A DNA stretch of 64,000 bases from Cristatella mucedo (GCA_009760855.2 WPIO01000007.1:738501-802500), one strand, 5' to 3'; shown: positions 33,801-47,818, numbered from the stretch's first letter. The notes: a model not told the origin generated them from the sequence alone. Numbers and translations are program-made.

Positions 33801-36149
33801 ACTTTTAGCTTTTACTTCAATTTCGTCAGCCAAGGAAATGCATTGATGTTTTTTGGTAGCGAGTTCTTGACTCTAAAGCATAGGAACTAGTAAATTTGTT
33901 TTCTCCATTTTTTAAATATATAAAAGTACAGCTTAGCAACTAGAATTAGAGAAACAGACACAAAAATGTGATAAGGAAGTATTTCTGACAGGTAGGCTAT
34001 AGCAAGAGACTGAAGTGACCTAGACATACTTGCAGTTCCTTGGAGTCGTCATGCTATTTGTTGGAGACCGGTGCAGGTATGTGTATGTGGTGTAATGGGG
34101 TAGTTTCGGCGTTAAAGACGGAAAAAGTTGCCTGCACCAACTATTAAGGAGTTATTACCCAAGCAAAAAGCGAGTTTCACAAAAAGTATTTCAAACATCT
34201 TATTCAAATTATGCAGTCATGCAAATCTAGATAGAGTGTCACAAATACAGGCCCAGTCTGTCCTGTTCCATGGTATGGAATATGGACCGGTGACGCTATT
34301 GGAATTATGCCAGAGCGTCACCGTCCAGATCTATGCCGATGGCAACCTTTAAATATATTGCAAGCCTGTGCTCGAGAAAAAGCACGGGAAAAAATCAGCT
34401 ACGCTGTGAAGGGTGCTATTGAGCGTCGGCTAACCAGCTAGGTTAACCGACTAGAGCGAGCTGGTAAGCTCGCTCTAGTGACAGAGAATCTTGCAGCTCT
34501 TTCTTAATTTAGCAAAATATTTCTGGGAGGAAAAATGAACAAAATATTTGGCATCAATTTCTATGAATATAGTTTCTTGTTATATATATAGTTTATAGTT
34601 TCTTGTATTTGACAAGGTCGTTAGTTTTCGGCATTCTGTTGTCTTTCGCTGATTCTGAGTTTGGGCAAAGTTCCGCTTTCGATAATTTTTGGCACTGGGA
34701 AAGTGAGTGTATTTTCACTTTGTGTATTCATTATTGTATGCGATAGTTAGGCAATTATTCTTTGTGCATTGCTCTCTTTGGTATTTTCTCACTTTTGATA
34801 ATTTCTCACTTATAGTTGTTCTAAAGTATAATTTAATTTAATTACAATTTAATTACAATTAAAATTTCATATAAAACAATGAAATGGATTTTCCCATTCG
34901 CATTTAAATTCACTTGGGATCTCTTCCCATACGGGGAACCAGTCGGCTAGCGAATAAGCTGTGATCCAATAACGAAATGTATATAGTGCAACAATATATA
35001 GGTTCGCTAGTTTGACAGAACTTGCTATGTGCTACTAGCAGAAACTTCCATGGTTAATTGTCTTCGTTGTATGGTCTCGAATTGATTTGACTGTTGCTTA
35101 TGAATAGCGATCTGTTCGTACACCTGAAGTCGCGTAGTTCATGTATGGAGCATCGATTATAAGAGGAAAGGTAGTCAGTTAAACAGAAGTAAGACCGGTG
35201 GCAAGCGAAGACCATATGACGCTATGTGATACATGACTCTGACGCAGTAGTCTGTCGCAAATGAACAATTGATGGCTCCTCCTCTATATTGCTTTTCATT
35301 ATGCCCTGTAACAAATAAAGATTCGGCAGGCCACTTCCTCAGAATGAAAACACGAACACGTCTGTCTCGACGAAATGCTCAAGCCATTTTCAATTACAGT
35401 AGCAACAAATGCTGTGGACAGCTGTTACCGGCAGGATTTGGCGAAACATTTGATGACTAAGTGTGTTTAAAGCTGTTGCGATACTCAGCGAAATTGATGA
35501 CTTTTTATTGATAAACGTTTGATTTGTACAGGGCTCTTTGTGTCACTTTGGAGGCAAACATTGATGTTTCATATGAACCCTGCACCATATGTCGACATTG
35601 CGTTCCTATTAACAATTGAGAAAGCACAGCATGTTTCAGTGTGTACAAAATACCTCATGGTTTCATTTTTTTCATTTTCAGTTTTCAGTTTTTATTTGAA
35701 TTCGAGTTTATTTTCATAGTAACAGCCGAAAGTTCAAGTTTTGAAAAATCTCAAAATGCCTACCTAAGGCCTTTTTACCCATTTCTGCCTACAATAGCCA
35801 GCCAAAGACGGCCTGTACCACAGCCTCCTATTTACGTGGCCCGCATAGCATGATGCAACACAATTTGTGTCCCTGGCTAGTCAGTGTTATTTCCTTACTG
35901 CTTGTACCTCAGAAGTATATAAAATGAACATATCTCCGACGAGCTTTGCTTATTTGACGGGATCAGTTAGTAATTTGAATTAACTCCTTATTGATAAGAA
36001 AACTGACTAGTTCACGTCCTTTGGTTCACAATTAGTAACCAGCAGAGAAACTGGATAAAAATAAGCATTCCGTTAACCTGAAGTCAAATAAAACTTAGCA
36101 TTTAAAACGAATCTGAAATAAGTAGATTCTCTAGATTTGCGACTAAACT
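33801..36149. other. AT-rich spacer between the two inverted pseudogene pieces
   Basis: No domain recognised. Contains twin hairpins at 34427-34479 and an AT-rich patch at 34780-34880. Short open frames (34128-34352, 35269-35460 and 35519-35719) are not interpretable. If the flanking pseudogenes belong to a mobile element, this could be part of it, but no terminal repeats were found. Confidence 0.4.
34427..34479. repeat. Two adjacent hairpins
   Basis: The first hairpin, 34427-34449, pairs CGGCTAACC with GGTTAACCG (one mismatch) around AGCTA. The second, 34450-34479, has perfect 13-bp arms ACTAGAGCGAGCT and AGCTCGCTCTAGT around the loop GGTA. They abut with no spacer. Confidence 0.88.
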
Positions 36150-37178
36150 GCTAATCATGTTCTTGAAGAAACATCACAGTCCCCCATAATATTTTTGTAA
36201 TGCTTACCTTGTTAATGAAGTTCAACGTCCGGTATATTCTGAAGAAAGCGCTCCCCTTGCTCCTCTGAGAGTAAGCTCTTTAGTTCGTGAATTTTCCTTG
36301 ATGAAAATTAGTGATATGGACTTTGAGGACATTTTCTATCCAACTTTGGCGTACTTCTTGATCAGAGTCCGAATCGTCTACTCATGGTTTCAGCCTTAAA
36401 ATTGCCCCAAAAGCCGTGAAGGATTGCAACGAAAATGCTCCAATACACTTTCTCCGTCTTGTTAAGCTCCGTGGTAAATTTTTCAATATCAGTGATCTTA
36501 TTTTATCTGTGGTCCGATGAAGATACCACACTTGACCTTTGTCTGCAGAAGCTGGGGAGATAATTTTTGAGGTATTTGAGAGTTACTGACTGTTTAGGGC
36601 CATGAAAATTGCTCGATGAAGTCTAGTTTAATTTGCACTGGTGGCAACAGCACTTTATGAGGGTCTACCGGCGGTTTTCAATCGATGTTCTTCCTCCTAT
36701 CGTGAGCTGAGTGGACTGTGACCAATCCATTTTGGAATTATGCATCTTAATGTCCCAGCTATTCAACGGACAAAGACAATTATGAAACTTCGTGAAATTG
36801 CCATCAGGAATGACCTCGTTTTGATGTCTCCATAATTCAAGGTACTCAATAAAATTTTGACACCGCTTTAGGCCTCTTAAAGGTGAATATATGTGCCACA
36901 TCGAGAGATTGTTCTTGTCCCCTGCTATGATGTTGCATGGCTTTGAGGCTAATGAATGTAATGTCTCAGTCCATACATTTGGGCTACAGGTGATTCATAC
37001 GTGACTCGAATAGACCGGCTACATTGTTGCAGAAGCAGAGCCCACATTGCCCACTGAAGAAGTTAGAGAAAAGTCTATGACGCTTTTTCTGACCTACTAC
37101 TTTCCCAACGTCTTCAAAACATTTCCATTCCGTGTGCCTACATGTCAGAATCTTAGCATTGGATTCGATAATAGCCAA
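36150..37178 (-). pseudogene. Uncharacterised multicopy animal protein family, longer copy
   Basis: Reading leftwards from 37178, the same family as 33331-33800 continues to near its C-terminus. Pieces in order are SNAKILTCRHTEWKC, VGQKKRHRLFSNFF, LCFCNNVAGLFE (37178-37000), FTKFHNCLCPLNSWDIK (about 36790-36740), VDPHKVLLPPVQIKLDFIEQF in two parts (about 36690-36610), VYWSIFVAILHGFWGNFKAE (about 36430-36375), LSEEQGERF (36273-36244) and NIMGDCDV (about 36190). These match the blocks LCFCNNVxGLF, GGFTKFPCYLCLWDSRD, VDPxKVLLPPLHIKLGL, FxxVVxGFLGNHKAEN, SEEQGERFHQD and NMMGDY that I recall for it. Several stops and frameshifts show it is inactive. The right end abuts an L2-like fragment at 37179. 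Confidence 0.8.
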
Positions 37179-37385
37179 AGCCCTCTACATTTGCAGAAGA
37201 GGAAGCATCGTCAAATGGTTAGTGGTAGCATGCTCAATGACATCTAGCAATATACGATTGGAGGTGACATGCACAGGGTCAGCATGCCAATATGGTTAGT
37301 AGAAGTATGCATGGTGTCAACATGCATAAGCACAAGAACAAATCTCATGGACCAACTAAATGCTGCAAGAAATAGACGCCATCGT
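37179..37385 (-). mobile_element. L2-like LINE, 3' UTR fragment
   Basis: Minus-strand UTR: AATGGTTAGTGGTAGCATGC, GGTGACATGCACAGGGTCAG, ATGCATGGTGTCAACATGCA, TAAATGCTGCAAGAAATAGA. It lacks the (AAT)n tail and begins exactly where the pseudogene similarity ends. Confidence 0.85.
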
Positions 37386-37959
37386 GGATTGGCATCGTGC
37401 CCGCAATTCGTTAGCTGTGCTTCAAGGCGCTGTGTTTACTCGCACCTGCAAAGACTAACAACAATTACGTTCGCTACTTTTGCGGCAAAATATCTTGGTT
37501 CAGGATCCACTATCACGCGTTCAAAACGGCACCAAGCGCAAATACAAGTGGAAGATTTGCGATTCATTTTTAGGTAGTTCGATATGTCACGACAAAAATT
37601 TTAGTTTAAAAAAATTTCATTGTGCATTCCATCCTACCCCGTCTCTCATGCTTTATAATTGCTTATAATCCCGTTAGCTATTTTGTCTGCCTGACCACTC
37701 TCTGAAACATTGGTTTTGAATGTAAAAACAGTTAATTTCTAATAGTAACCTTGACTGTATAGTCAGTTTGTTTGGATGATTATTTGAAGGTGAAGATGGT
37801 TAAACCGCATTGCCTACCCTCAGTATGTCCTGCGAAGCTATTCCTGGCGCCATTTATTAACTACAGTGTATCGAGAGGTTTTATTAAAAATTAACATGCA
37901 ACTCGAGTAAAATGTGACCGATATACAGGTAAATGATATCGATCACTTGATGACGAACA
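37386..37959. other. No recognisable feature
   Basis: AT-rich sequence without a supported feature. Confidence 0.5.
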
Positions 37960-38499
37960 ATGTCGGCTGTCAAGGCTGCCTGTGATGGCGATATTGATCT
38001 TATCGTCTGCTTAGGCGGACGCACTGAAAGGGCTGGAAACTGGAACCGTATTGCTGTATCCGCGTCTTCCACGTTTCGCTCTGTCTGTAGTCGATTCGAT
38101 GCCGAGGTCGGCCGCCGTTTGATGAATCCAATGAACATACATGGGTTTGTAGACATGGAACGAACGGGTGTTACCTCGACTGCTTTTAATTTTTACAGAC
38201 AAGGCACACGGAACAAGGCTATATACATGCACAGCAGCAGCATGGTTCCTTTCGAAGGTATTAGTCCTCGTGCAACTAGCATTGGCACAGTATTTGCCGC
38301 CGACCGTCGGCTCCCTGAGCAGGCCATGTTACGACAATCTGCCGGCACGCTCAACAGTCTAACGCCGAACAATCCCTTGGCACTAAAGCTCCGCTGTTTA
38401 TTTACATTGCCAGCTTCAGAGCAGGGGCACAGTGCTACGAAAGCGGTGGCAGCGACTTCCACGTCGGACGAAACTAGGTCGCACGCGAAATGCTCGTAG
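37960..38499 (+). CDS. Hypothetical open frame, 179 codons
   Basis: After the LINE-derived frame at 59446-60201 and a low-complexity frame at 19397, this is the longest uninterrupted frame in the window. Its composition is not low-complexity. It starts ACAATGTCGG with A at -3 and stops at TAG (38497-38499). I see no signal peptide, membrane segment or known domain. Residues 1-30 contain a Gly/Asp-rich stretch (CDGDIDLIVCLGGR) and the rest is Ser/Thr/Arg-rich. Opposing frames of 60-90 codons overlap, so it may be a chance frame in a GC-balanced region. No splice sites or neighbours support it as a gene. Confidence 0.2.
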   Translation: MSAVKAACDGDIDLIVCLGGRTERAGNWNRIAVSASSTFRSVCSRFDAEVGRRLMNPMNIHGFVDMERTGVTSTAFNFYRQGTRNKAIYMHSSSMVPFEGISPRATSIGTVFAADRRLPEQAMLRQSAGTLNSLTPNNPLALKLRCLFTLPASEQGHSATKAVAATSTSDETRSHAKCS

Positions 38500-39576
38500 C
38501 GGTTGTTGTATTACTGCCGCTCCGGCGGAAGCAGATCGTGGAGGGAATCCCCGGAGGAGGCACAAGTGTGAACGTCAGCGGTACTAGAGGATCAAACTTT
38601 ATTCATCTCAATGCTCAAACTCGAGCTCAAAGAACCGCCGGAGTTGGCAGAGGACGCGCACATAGATATTCGTCTGTCCGTTGGCCGCAGGCGAGGCGCT
38701 CGCGCACAATTGCAGCAGCAGCGGCGGGCGCACGCAACGCGGCGCTAGTGCTTGCGACGAGTGACGAAGAGTGACGACGAAGCACTGAACCTCTGTATCA
38801 CTGCACCGCTAGCATCCGGTAGTTGCAGCACCAACGAACGAACCCCCAGGCATGCCAACAGTAGGAGAATATGGCGACTTCGGCGAGAGCCCGTACCCCG
38901 ATATAGCAAGTCCATTTCCGTAGCATATAAAAGCCTGATGGAGCAGCAGCAGCGGCAGCCGAGGGCTGCAAGCTTCCAGCATCATTGGCCGCGGCGCATG
39001 GCGACACTCGCACGGCACTCAGGCGCATCGCTCAATGTTCGGCCGGGGCTAGACCTCGGGAGTTAACTCCGCCTGGCTCAACGCTATACAGCTCACTTAT
39101 GTCTGGCTCAAAGCCAAGAGAGCGTGGCCGACTGCGTAGTACACGGCTTCTTCTTTTATGCCGCCAAAGCGTGGAGCATGAAATTACTTATGCCAACTTC
39201 CTTACAATTCAGGAAGAGCGAACATTTCGGCTTTCATGATCTGGATGATCCAGCACGCCGCAATTTCACCGTAATGTTAGAATGGTATCACGCATTTACC
39301 CTAAGGGACACGGCACACGATCGGTGGCCTTTTTGAAAGCAACTTGGGAAAAAGCTCGTAGCCCATTTGAAACCTACTCTTTTAAGCTGTTCGGTTATTT
39401 TAATTTGTTGTTGTAGCATGAAGTTTTTCGTAAAATATATTGTATGTGGAAACTTAGGCCTTCGTTTCATAGGCCCGCCATCTGGAAATTTCTGTGTATG
39501 CTAATAAGATAATCGGATTGGCTTTTTGGATAGTCCAAAGCAGGTCGCCGGAGGCACTCCGCTTGGAAATTATCTT
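38500..39576. other. GC-rich stretch with a dispersed repeat; no gene identified
   Basis: Contains the repeat described at 38805-38920 and a TATAAAAG at 38926-38933 followed by a CAG-type run (GAGCAGCAGCAGCGGCAG). This could be a core promoter, but no exon is evident. Open frames on both strands (for example 38752-39066) are unconvincing. Confidence 0.4.
38805..38920 (+). repeat. Dispersed repeat, copy 1 (pair with 47100)
   Basis: Shares blocks in order with 47100-47225: GCTAGCAT..GTAGTTGC.GCACC, ATGCC.ACAGTAG.AGAA, GGCGACTTCGGCGAGAGC and ATAGCAAGTCC. Similarity is lost at TATAAAAG on the right. Confidence 0.65.
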
Positions 39577-39746
39577 TAATAATAATAATAATAATGCACT
39601 TGATAAAGCGCCCTCAGAGAACTCAATCTCTTTCTAGGCTCTTTACATTTGCTGCAAAGGGTAACGCGATTGAATGGTGAGTAATATCATGCTTGATAAA
39701 CAACATGAATAACATGGTTAGGAGTGACATGCACAGGGTCAGCATC
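39577..39746 (-). mobile_element. L2-like LINE, 3' UTR fragment
   Basis: Minus-strand: (AAT)n, TGCACTTGATAAAGCGCCCT, GATTGAATGGTGAGTAATAT, GACATGCACAGGGTCAGCAT. It stops in the 3' UTR and is very close in sequence to the copies at 20075 and 59207. Confidence 0.93.
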
Positions 39747-39988
39747 TTTAAACCTGTCTGAAATATTTAAACATTAAGCGACTCAGAAATACGATCATAT
39801 TTATTCAATATAATGGCCCTTCTCTGGAAAACAACACTTCAAACATCCCTAGACCCATCTAAAAGAATGGTGGTAATTCATTCTGAAGAAACAGATTTCA
39901 TCTGCGAAGCCAATAAACCTCTCGAGCAACCATTTACTGTTTTAGCTGCAGTAAGTTTTCTAACTAAATTTCCATGCCCTACCTCTTA

Positions 39989-40131
39989 AAATAAAAATCT
40001 AATTCATTTGGATAGCGTCATACGAGCACTATATCTCTATCCAGGTACTTCACATATGCCCCTGGGCTCGAGCCTACAACCTCGATCATCAAACGTGTTC
40101 ACTTTGGCGGTTGAGCCAAGGCAGCCGGGTG
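39989..40131 (-). mobile_element. SINE-A
   Basis: Minus-strand: AATCTAATTCATTTGGATAG tail at left, complement of GGGCTCGAGCC box B, and a diverged head around CGGTTGAGCCAAGGCAGC. Confidence 0.82.
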
Positions 40132-40372
40132 CTTTGCCGTCGTTGGCCGGTTGCTTTGCCATCTGGTTTCCACTCTGACAGTATTCTAGCACCGACTTAG
40201 GTAACTTTCTCCGTCTCCCGTCATAGGTGAATGGGAGCTCAGCACCCTTCAGCGCTTAAATCCTACTTCACTACTTCGTAGGTTATTTCCGTAAACTCAA
40301 AAGTCCGTCAAAGACCCAGTTTTTCTTAACGGCATCCAAAGGTGAACACAGCCCGGTCGCACGTGCAATATA

Positions 40373-40750
40373 CAAATCTTTTGGAGATCATGCCTTTAGT
40401 CCGTATGCTCCCAAGACTGGAAATCACTGCCCGCTTGCGTCATGACATCTCCTGACTTGTCCAAATGAAAACACATTTTAAAACGCATCTATTTATCACA
40501 GCATTTAGTGAGTCCTGGTGAATTGTCCTTTATGTGCTTAGGCGTGCTGACACTGTGCATGCTGCCACTAACTGACCATGCCTGCATGCTAACCCTGTGC
40601 ATGTCATCCTTATCCGTTTTATTCTTGTTGTTTATTGAGCATGCTACTACTAACCATTCGACTGTGCTTAACTTGTAGCAAATGTTAAATGCCTAGAAAG
40701 AGATTAAGTTCTCTGACGGCGCTATATAAAATGCATTATTATTAGTATTA
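40373..40750 (+). mobile_element. L2-like LINE, 3' fragment
   Basis: Plus-strand: CAAATCTTTTGGAGATCATG, GTATGCTCCCAAGACTGGAA, CATCTCCTGACTTG, AACGCATCTATTTATCACAG, then the complete 3' UTR and an ATT tail. Confidence 0.92.
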
Positions 40751-44163
<3,413 letters not shown>

Positions 44164-44276
44164 AGCTCTTGTAGATGCGATGCAAGATGGCAGCTCTTGT
44201 AGATCCTGCAAGATGGCAGCTCTCGTAGATGATGCAAGATGGCAGCTCTTGTAGATCCAGCCATCTTGCAGGATCT
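44164..44276. repeat. Tandem 26-28 bp repeat with inverted end
   Basis: Three full units AGCTCTTGTAGAT..TGCAAGATGGC start at 44164, 44192 and 44218, with a partial fourth at 44244. It is followed by GCCATCTTGCAGGATCT (44260-44276), the perfect 17-bp reverse complement of 44201-44217. Confidence 0.92.
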
Positions 44277-45327
44277 TTGAAGCTTCGCAGTTTCACAACT
44301 GCGCCATGGCACAAGGCACTGCTAATATTTATACAAGTTATGCATAAATAAGCAGATATGCATTTTTCAGCGCTCTCAGTTTTAGCATCCCCGTAGGCTT
44401 TTTGGGACCCTATAGCATAGCGACGCTTTTGAAAGTTGTGAGCACATTCCTCATCTGAGATGCATTGCATCTATGTATGGTTTCGCGCGTATGTGCTGAG
44501 GCCAGCTGCGGGTGGCTTTGAATTTCGCCCCGCGAAATGGGCTCAGGCTGAGTGACTCAGGCCGTGGCCCGTGGAGGTTAGTAGGCATAGGGTTGTGCTA
44601 CTGAGTCGCTCGCTGCTTATTCACGCGCTACCGTGTAGGCTTGAGGCCTCGTAGGAATCCGCTATGTTCTGCGCAGACGGAGAAAACTTCCATTTTGAGA
44701 AGCGCTAGGGATTGCTGGTCTGTTACGACCGGGAGCTTACTATGCATACAACGCATTGCTATTCGTCCTGCGTGCGAGTAAGAAACTTACCGAGAAACTT
44801 GCCGCACTTGTTTAATTTTATTTTCTGAGCTTAGAAGTTACAAGTACAAGTAAATGAAAGCAAACATGCATCGCAATTATAACAAAGCTAGCAAAGACGC
44901 TTGAAAAAATTCACGACCTATCGCATTTGGATTTCTGAAGCTGAAAGTTTAGAGTTGGAGTCTTGCAGCGAAGCTAGTAAGCTTCCTTTTTGGTCCCTCA
45001 ATGTCTCTTCGTTTATCGAAATTGTTGCGTACGTTGAACTTTTAAAGCTTCTTACTTATTGGCATTCTTCTGTGTTTATAATTTACGTTTTTGTCTGCGA
45101 TAGCTGAGCGTGTATTTGGCGAAGCTAACTCTTTTTTCTATGGGATCGTGTTTCCTTTGCAGCAAATATAAAGCACCACAAAAGGGATACTAGTGAAAGA
45201 TGTCGTGCTTAGCTAAAATAATTGTAGTGTGCTCTCTTTCTCTCTGCAAGTTACTGGTGCCGGGATTGACAAAGGTCGGAATTCTTCGTCGAACGACGAT
45301 TCACTGCTTTGATGGGAGTAAATTCCG
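44277..45327. other. No recognisable gene; short L2-like sliver
   Basis: At 45143-45182 the plus strand reads GGATCGTGTTTCCTTTGCAG, CAAATATAAAGCACC, a 40-bp piece of the L2-like 3' end without tail. A 68-codon frame at 44901-45107 has no known similarity. Confidence 0.5.
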
Positions 45328-45682
45328 ATAATACTAATAATAATACACTTGATAAAGCGCCCTCAGAGAACTCAATCTCTTTCTAGGCGCTGTACATTTT
45401 CTGCAAAGGGAAGCGCGACTGCATGGTGAGTAATATCATGCTTGATAAACGATATGAATGGGAGCAGATCTGAGAGATACGCTGGAGCCAAGAATGAAGT
45501 GACCTAAAAGTGAGCGACAAAACCTTGAAGTCGATCCGTTGCTTGACCGGTAGCCAGTGCAGGTCGGCGAGAAGTGGTGTGATGTGGCAACTGCGACGCT
45601 CACGACAGACAAGCCTAGCTGCTGAGTTTTGCACCAGCGGTAAAGGCCTGATTGCACATGTCGGTAGGCCAACAAGATTCAT
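45328..45682 (-). mobile_element. L2-like LINE with internal deletion
   Basis: Minus-strand copy with (AAT)n, 3' end and about 60 bp of UTR. At about 45459 (GATATGAAT/GGGAGCAGATC) it jumps to the ORF2 C-terminal block. The frame at 45383-45682 reads SAARLVCRERRSCHITPLLA and DLHWLPVKQRIDFKVLSLTF. Roughly 300 bp are missing. The coding part is nearly identical to that at 59207-60285. Confidence 0.93.
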
Positions 45683-46067
45683 CCCATAGTCTGGAATGGA
45701 AGGGCATCAATTGGTTAGTGGTGGCGTGCCTAATTTCAGCATTCAGATGACACAAATGCATGCAAAATGAGAGAATTCAGTGAAGAACGGGTCGATTTTT
45801 GCTACGTTCTAAACTTCAAAGAAAGTTAAGCGACGATGGGTCCACTCTCTGGCCATTCGTAGGTGCAGGTGCATCTTGCAGCATGCCCCTTGAGCCTCTT
45901 TACTCGGCCACCGGTGGCGAGGTCAGCAGTCGGAGTCATTCTAAAGAAAAGCTACAAAGTTCCTTTACGAAAAGGTTTTTAATTCAGCAAGGGTAAAATC
46001 GTTCCCGGAGCTTAGCACGCGAGACGGCAAGGTAGCGAGCATTTTTATAAGTAAGCACGTACAAAAT
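45683..46067. other. No recognisable feature
   Basis: Around 45705-45730, CATCAATTGGTTAGTGGTGG is weakly like the L2-like 3' UTR. Nothing else is identified. Confidence 0.4.
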
Positions 46068-46660
46068 AAAGCACCTTGTCACGTCAAACCACTTCCCGCC
46101 GACCTGCACTGGCTCCCAGTCATGCAACGCATAGATTTCAAGGTTTTGCCACTCACTTTTAAGTCCCTTCATACTTTGGCTCCAGCCTACCTATCAGATC
46201 TACTTATCCACCACGCTAAGCATCGTACCATCCGTTTTTCGGAATGTAACTGTTTATCAATACCTCATACAATTCTCAAATCCTTTGGAGACCGTACTTT
46301 TAGTTCGTACGCTCCCAAAGCCTGGAACTCATTTTCAGCTTTTGTCACGATGCCCCCTGACTTGTGCACATTTACAGAGAAACTAATAACGCATACATTT
46401 ATAACAGCATTTAGTGGGTCCCTGTGATACGTTATTTATGTGCTTATGCGTGCTGACCCTATGCATGCTGCCACTAATCGTACTTGCATGCTGACCCTGT
46501 GCATGTCATCCCTAACCGTATTGTTCTTGTTTATTGAGCATGCTACCACTAACCATTCGATCGTGCCTCCGCTGCAACAAATTTAAGTTTCCTAGACAGA
46601 TATAGAGTTATCTTGGGGCACTATATCAAATTTATTATTAGTATGCTATTATTACTAATT
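46068..46660 (+). mobile_element. L2-like LINE, 5'-truncated 3' copy
   Basis: Plus-strand copy from the ITPLLADLHWLPV block. The frame at 46122-46427 (101 codons) reads MQRIDFKVLPLTFKSLHTLA, PAYLSDLLIHHAKHRTIRFS and KSFGDRTFSSYAPKAWNSFS, ending ITAFSGSL, the normal ORF2 C-terminus. The complete 3' UTR and an AT-rich tail follow. Confidence 0.95.
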
Positions 46661-46672
46661 CTTCGGACGAGT

Positions 46673-46833
46673 AGCGCTGGTTTGGCCCAATAGGTAAGGT
46701 GCTCGCCTTTAACGACAAAGGTCTAGGTAAATGCATTTGATAAGCGTGGTCTTGGGCTCGAGCCCTGTGCGTATGTGAAACGCCTGAATGGAGATTGAGT
46801 TTTCTTAGGGCGCTATAAAGATGAATTATATTT
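46673..46833 (+). mobile_element. SINE-A next to a LINE tail
   Basis: Plus-strand: GCTGGTTTGGCCCAATAGGTAAGG, an insertion of about 25 bp, box B GGGCTCGAGCCC, GTGAAACGCCTGAATGGAGA, GGGCGCTATAAAGATGAATT. It starts about 13 bp after the AT-rich tail of the L2-like copy in the same orientation. Confidence 0.88.
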
Positions 46834-47099
46834 ACAATGAGCTTGACTATCGTGATTCGGGCCGTTAATCCAGCAACAAGAGATGGATTATTAAGAATAA
46901 TCGCATTGGTACCTATAAAGTTGCCTTCAACAATTTGCGGACGATGCTGGGATCTCATTCCACCCCGATGGTGTGGCATTGCTGCAAACGTGTTGTGTGG
47001 CTTCTACGTCCGGTCAGAACTAAGCCGCAAACGTATTCGCAACAGTGCTAGCTTCAGCCGGCGGTTGCAGTAAACCGGTGACGCCCTGAGCCTCGTAGC

Positions 47100-47225
47100 G
47101 CGGCTAGCTAGTCACTCGTAGTTGCTGCTGCACCGATGCATCGCGCAGGTAATGCCGGCAGTAGCAGAAACACGGCAGCGACGACGAGCGCTCGCACCCG
47201 TAGCATAGCAAGTCCGTATCCATGA
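47100..47225 (+). repeat. Dispersed repeat, copy 2 (pair with 38805)
   Basis: Blocks GTAGTTGCTGCTGCACC, AATGCCGGCAGTAGCAGAAA, ACGACGAGCGCTCGCACCCG and ATAGCAAGTCCGTATCC align in order with 38805-38920. Confidence 0.65.
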
Positions 47226-47690
47226 CGCAGACACGTCATGGGTACGTCACGTATTTGACATCAGCGGATGGTTGCAGGCATTCAACGGCGGCCATTGCGT
47301 ACACGAAAGGCTCTGCGGCCTAGAGATTAAATTCGCTCCAATGCCGATGCCAAGTCTTGAATCCTAACCGACCACCTATCTCACGGCGGTGGCTTTATTT
47401 AAAATACCTCGGCAATAATCAAATCGCATAATCGTGAATAATAACTATCCGCCATAATCCAGATGGTTTACCTGGAGCCGCTAGCTCAGCGCGCAGCTCT
47501 CCTCGGCGAAAATACTTGGCAGTAAAACGCCGCCCACGAATGAGTCACTGACTAAGAGCTTGCAAAAAACAATGACTCCACGGTGACGCGGTGCTAAGAA
47601 GCAGAGCGCTCAAAAGCAGGCTGTGGCAGTGCTTGTATGCCTGGTATCCGGCGTAACAAGCCAGAGTGTACTCCACCCAGAGTGTATGCA

Positions 47691-47818
47691 TGGTTAAAAC
47701 GGCCTAAGCGACTGTATAGCCAGGGGTTAAAACCACCTAGGGCAACTCCCCAATTGTTAAAACGGCTTAGGCCACATTATACCCGGGGTTTAAAATAGGC
47801 TAGACCTCTTAACCCTCC
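47691..47818 (+). repeat. Tandem repeat, two units of about 64 bp
   Basis: Each unit begins GTTAAAACGGCYTA(A/G)G, continues with a TATAGCC/TATACCC-like core, and then GGGGTTTAAAA-type sequence. The units are diverged, and part of the motif (GTTAAAACCACCTAGG) recurs inside the first unit. Confidence 0.6.

Noticed and set aside
34440-34480. Helitron 3' end (hairpin followed by CTRR)
   Set aside because: CTAGT lies within the hairpin arm and not about 10 nt after it, and no Rep/helicase sequence or TC 5' end was found.
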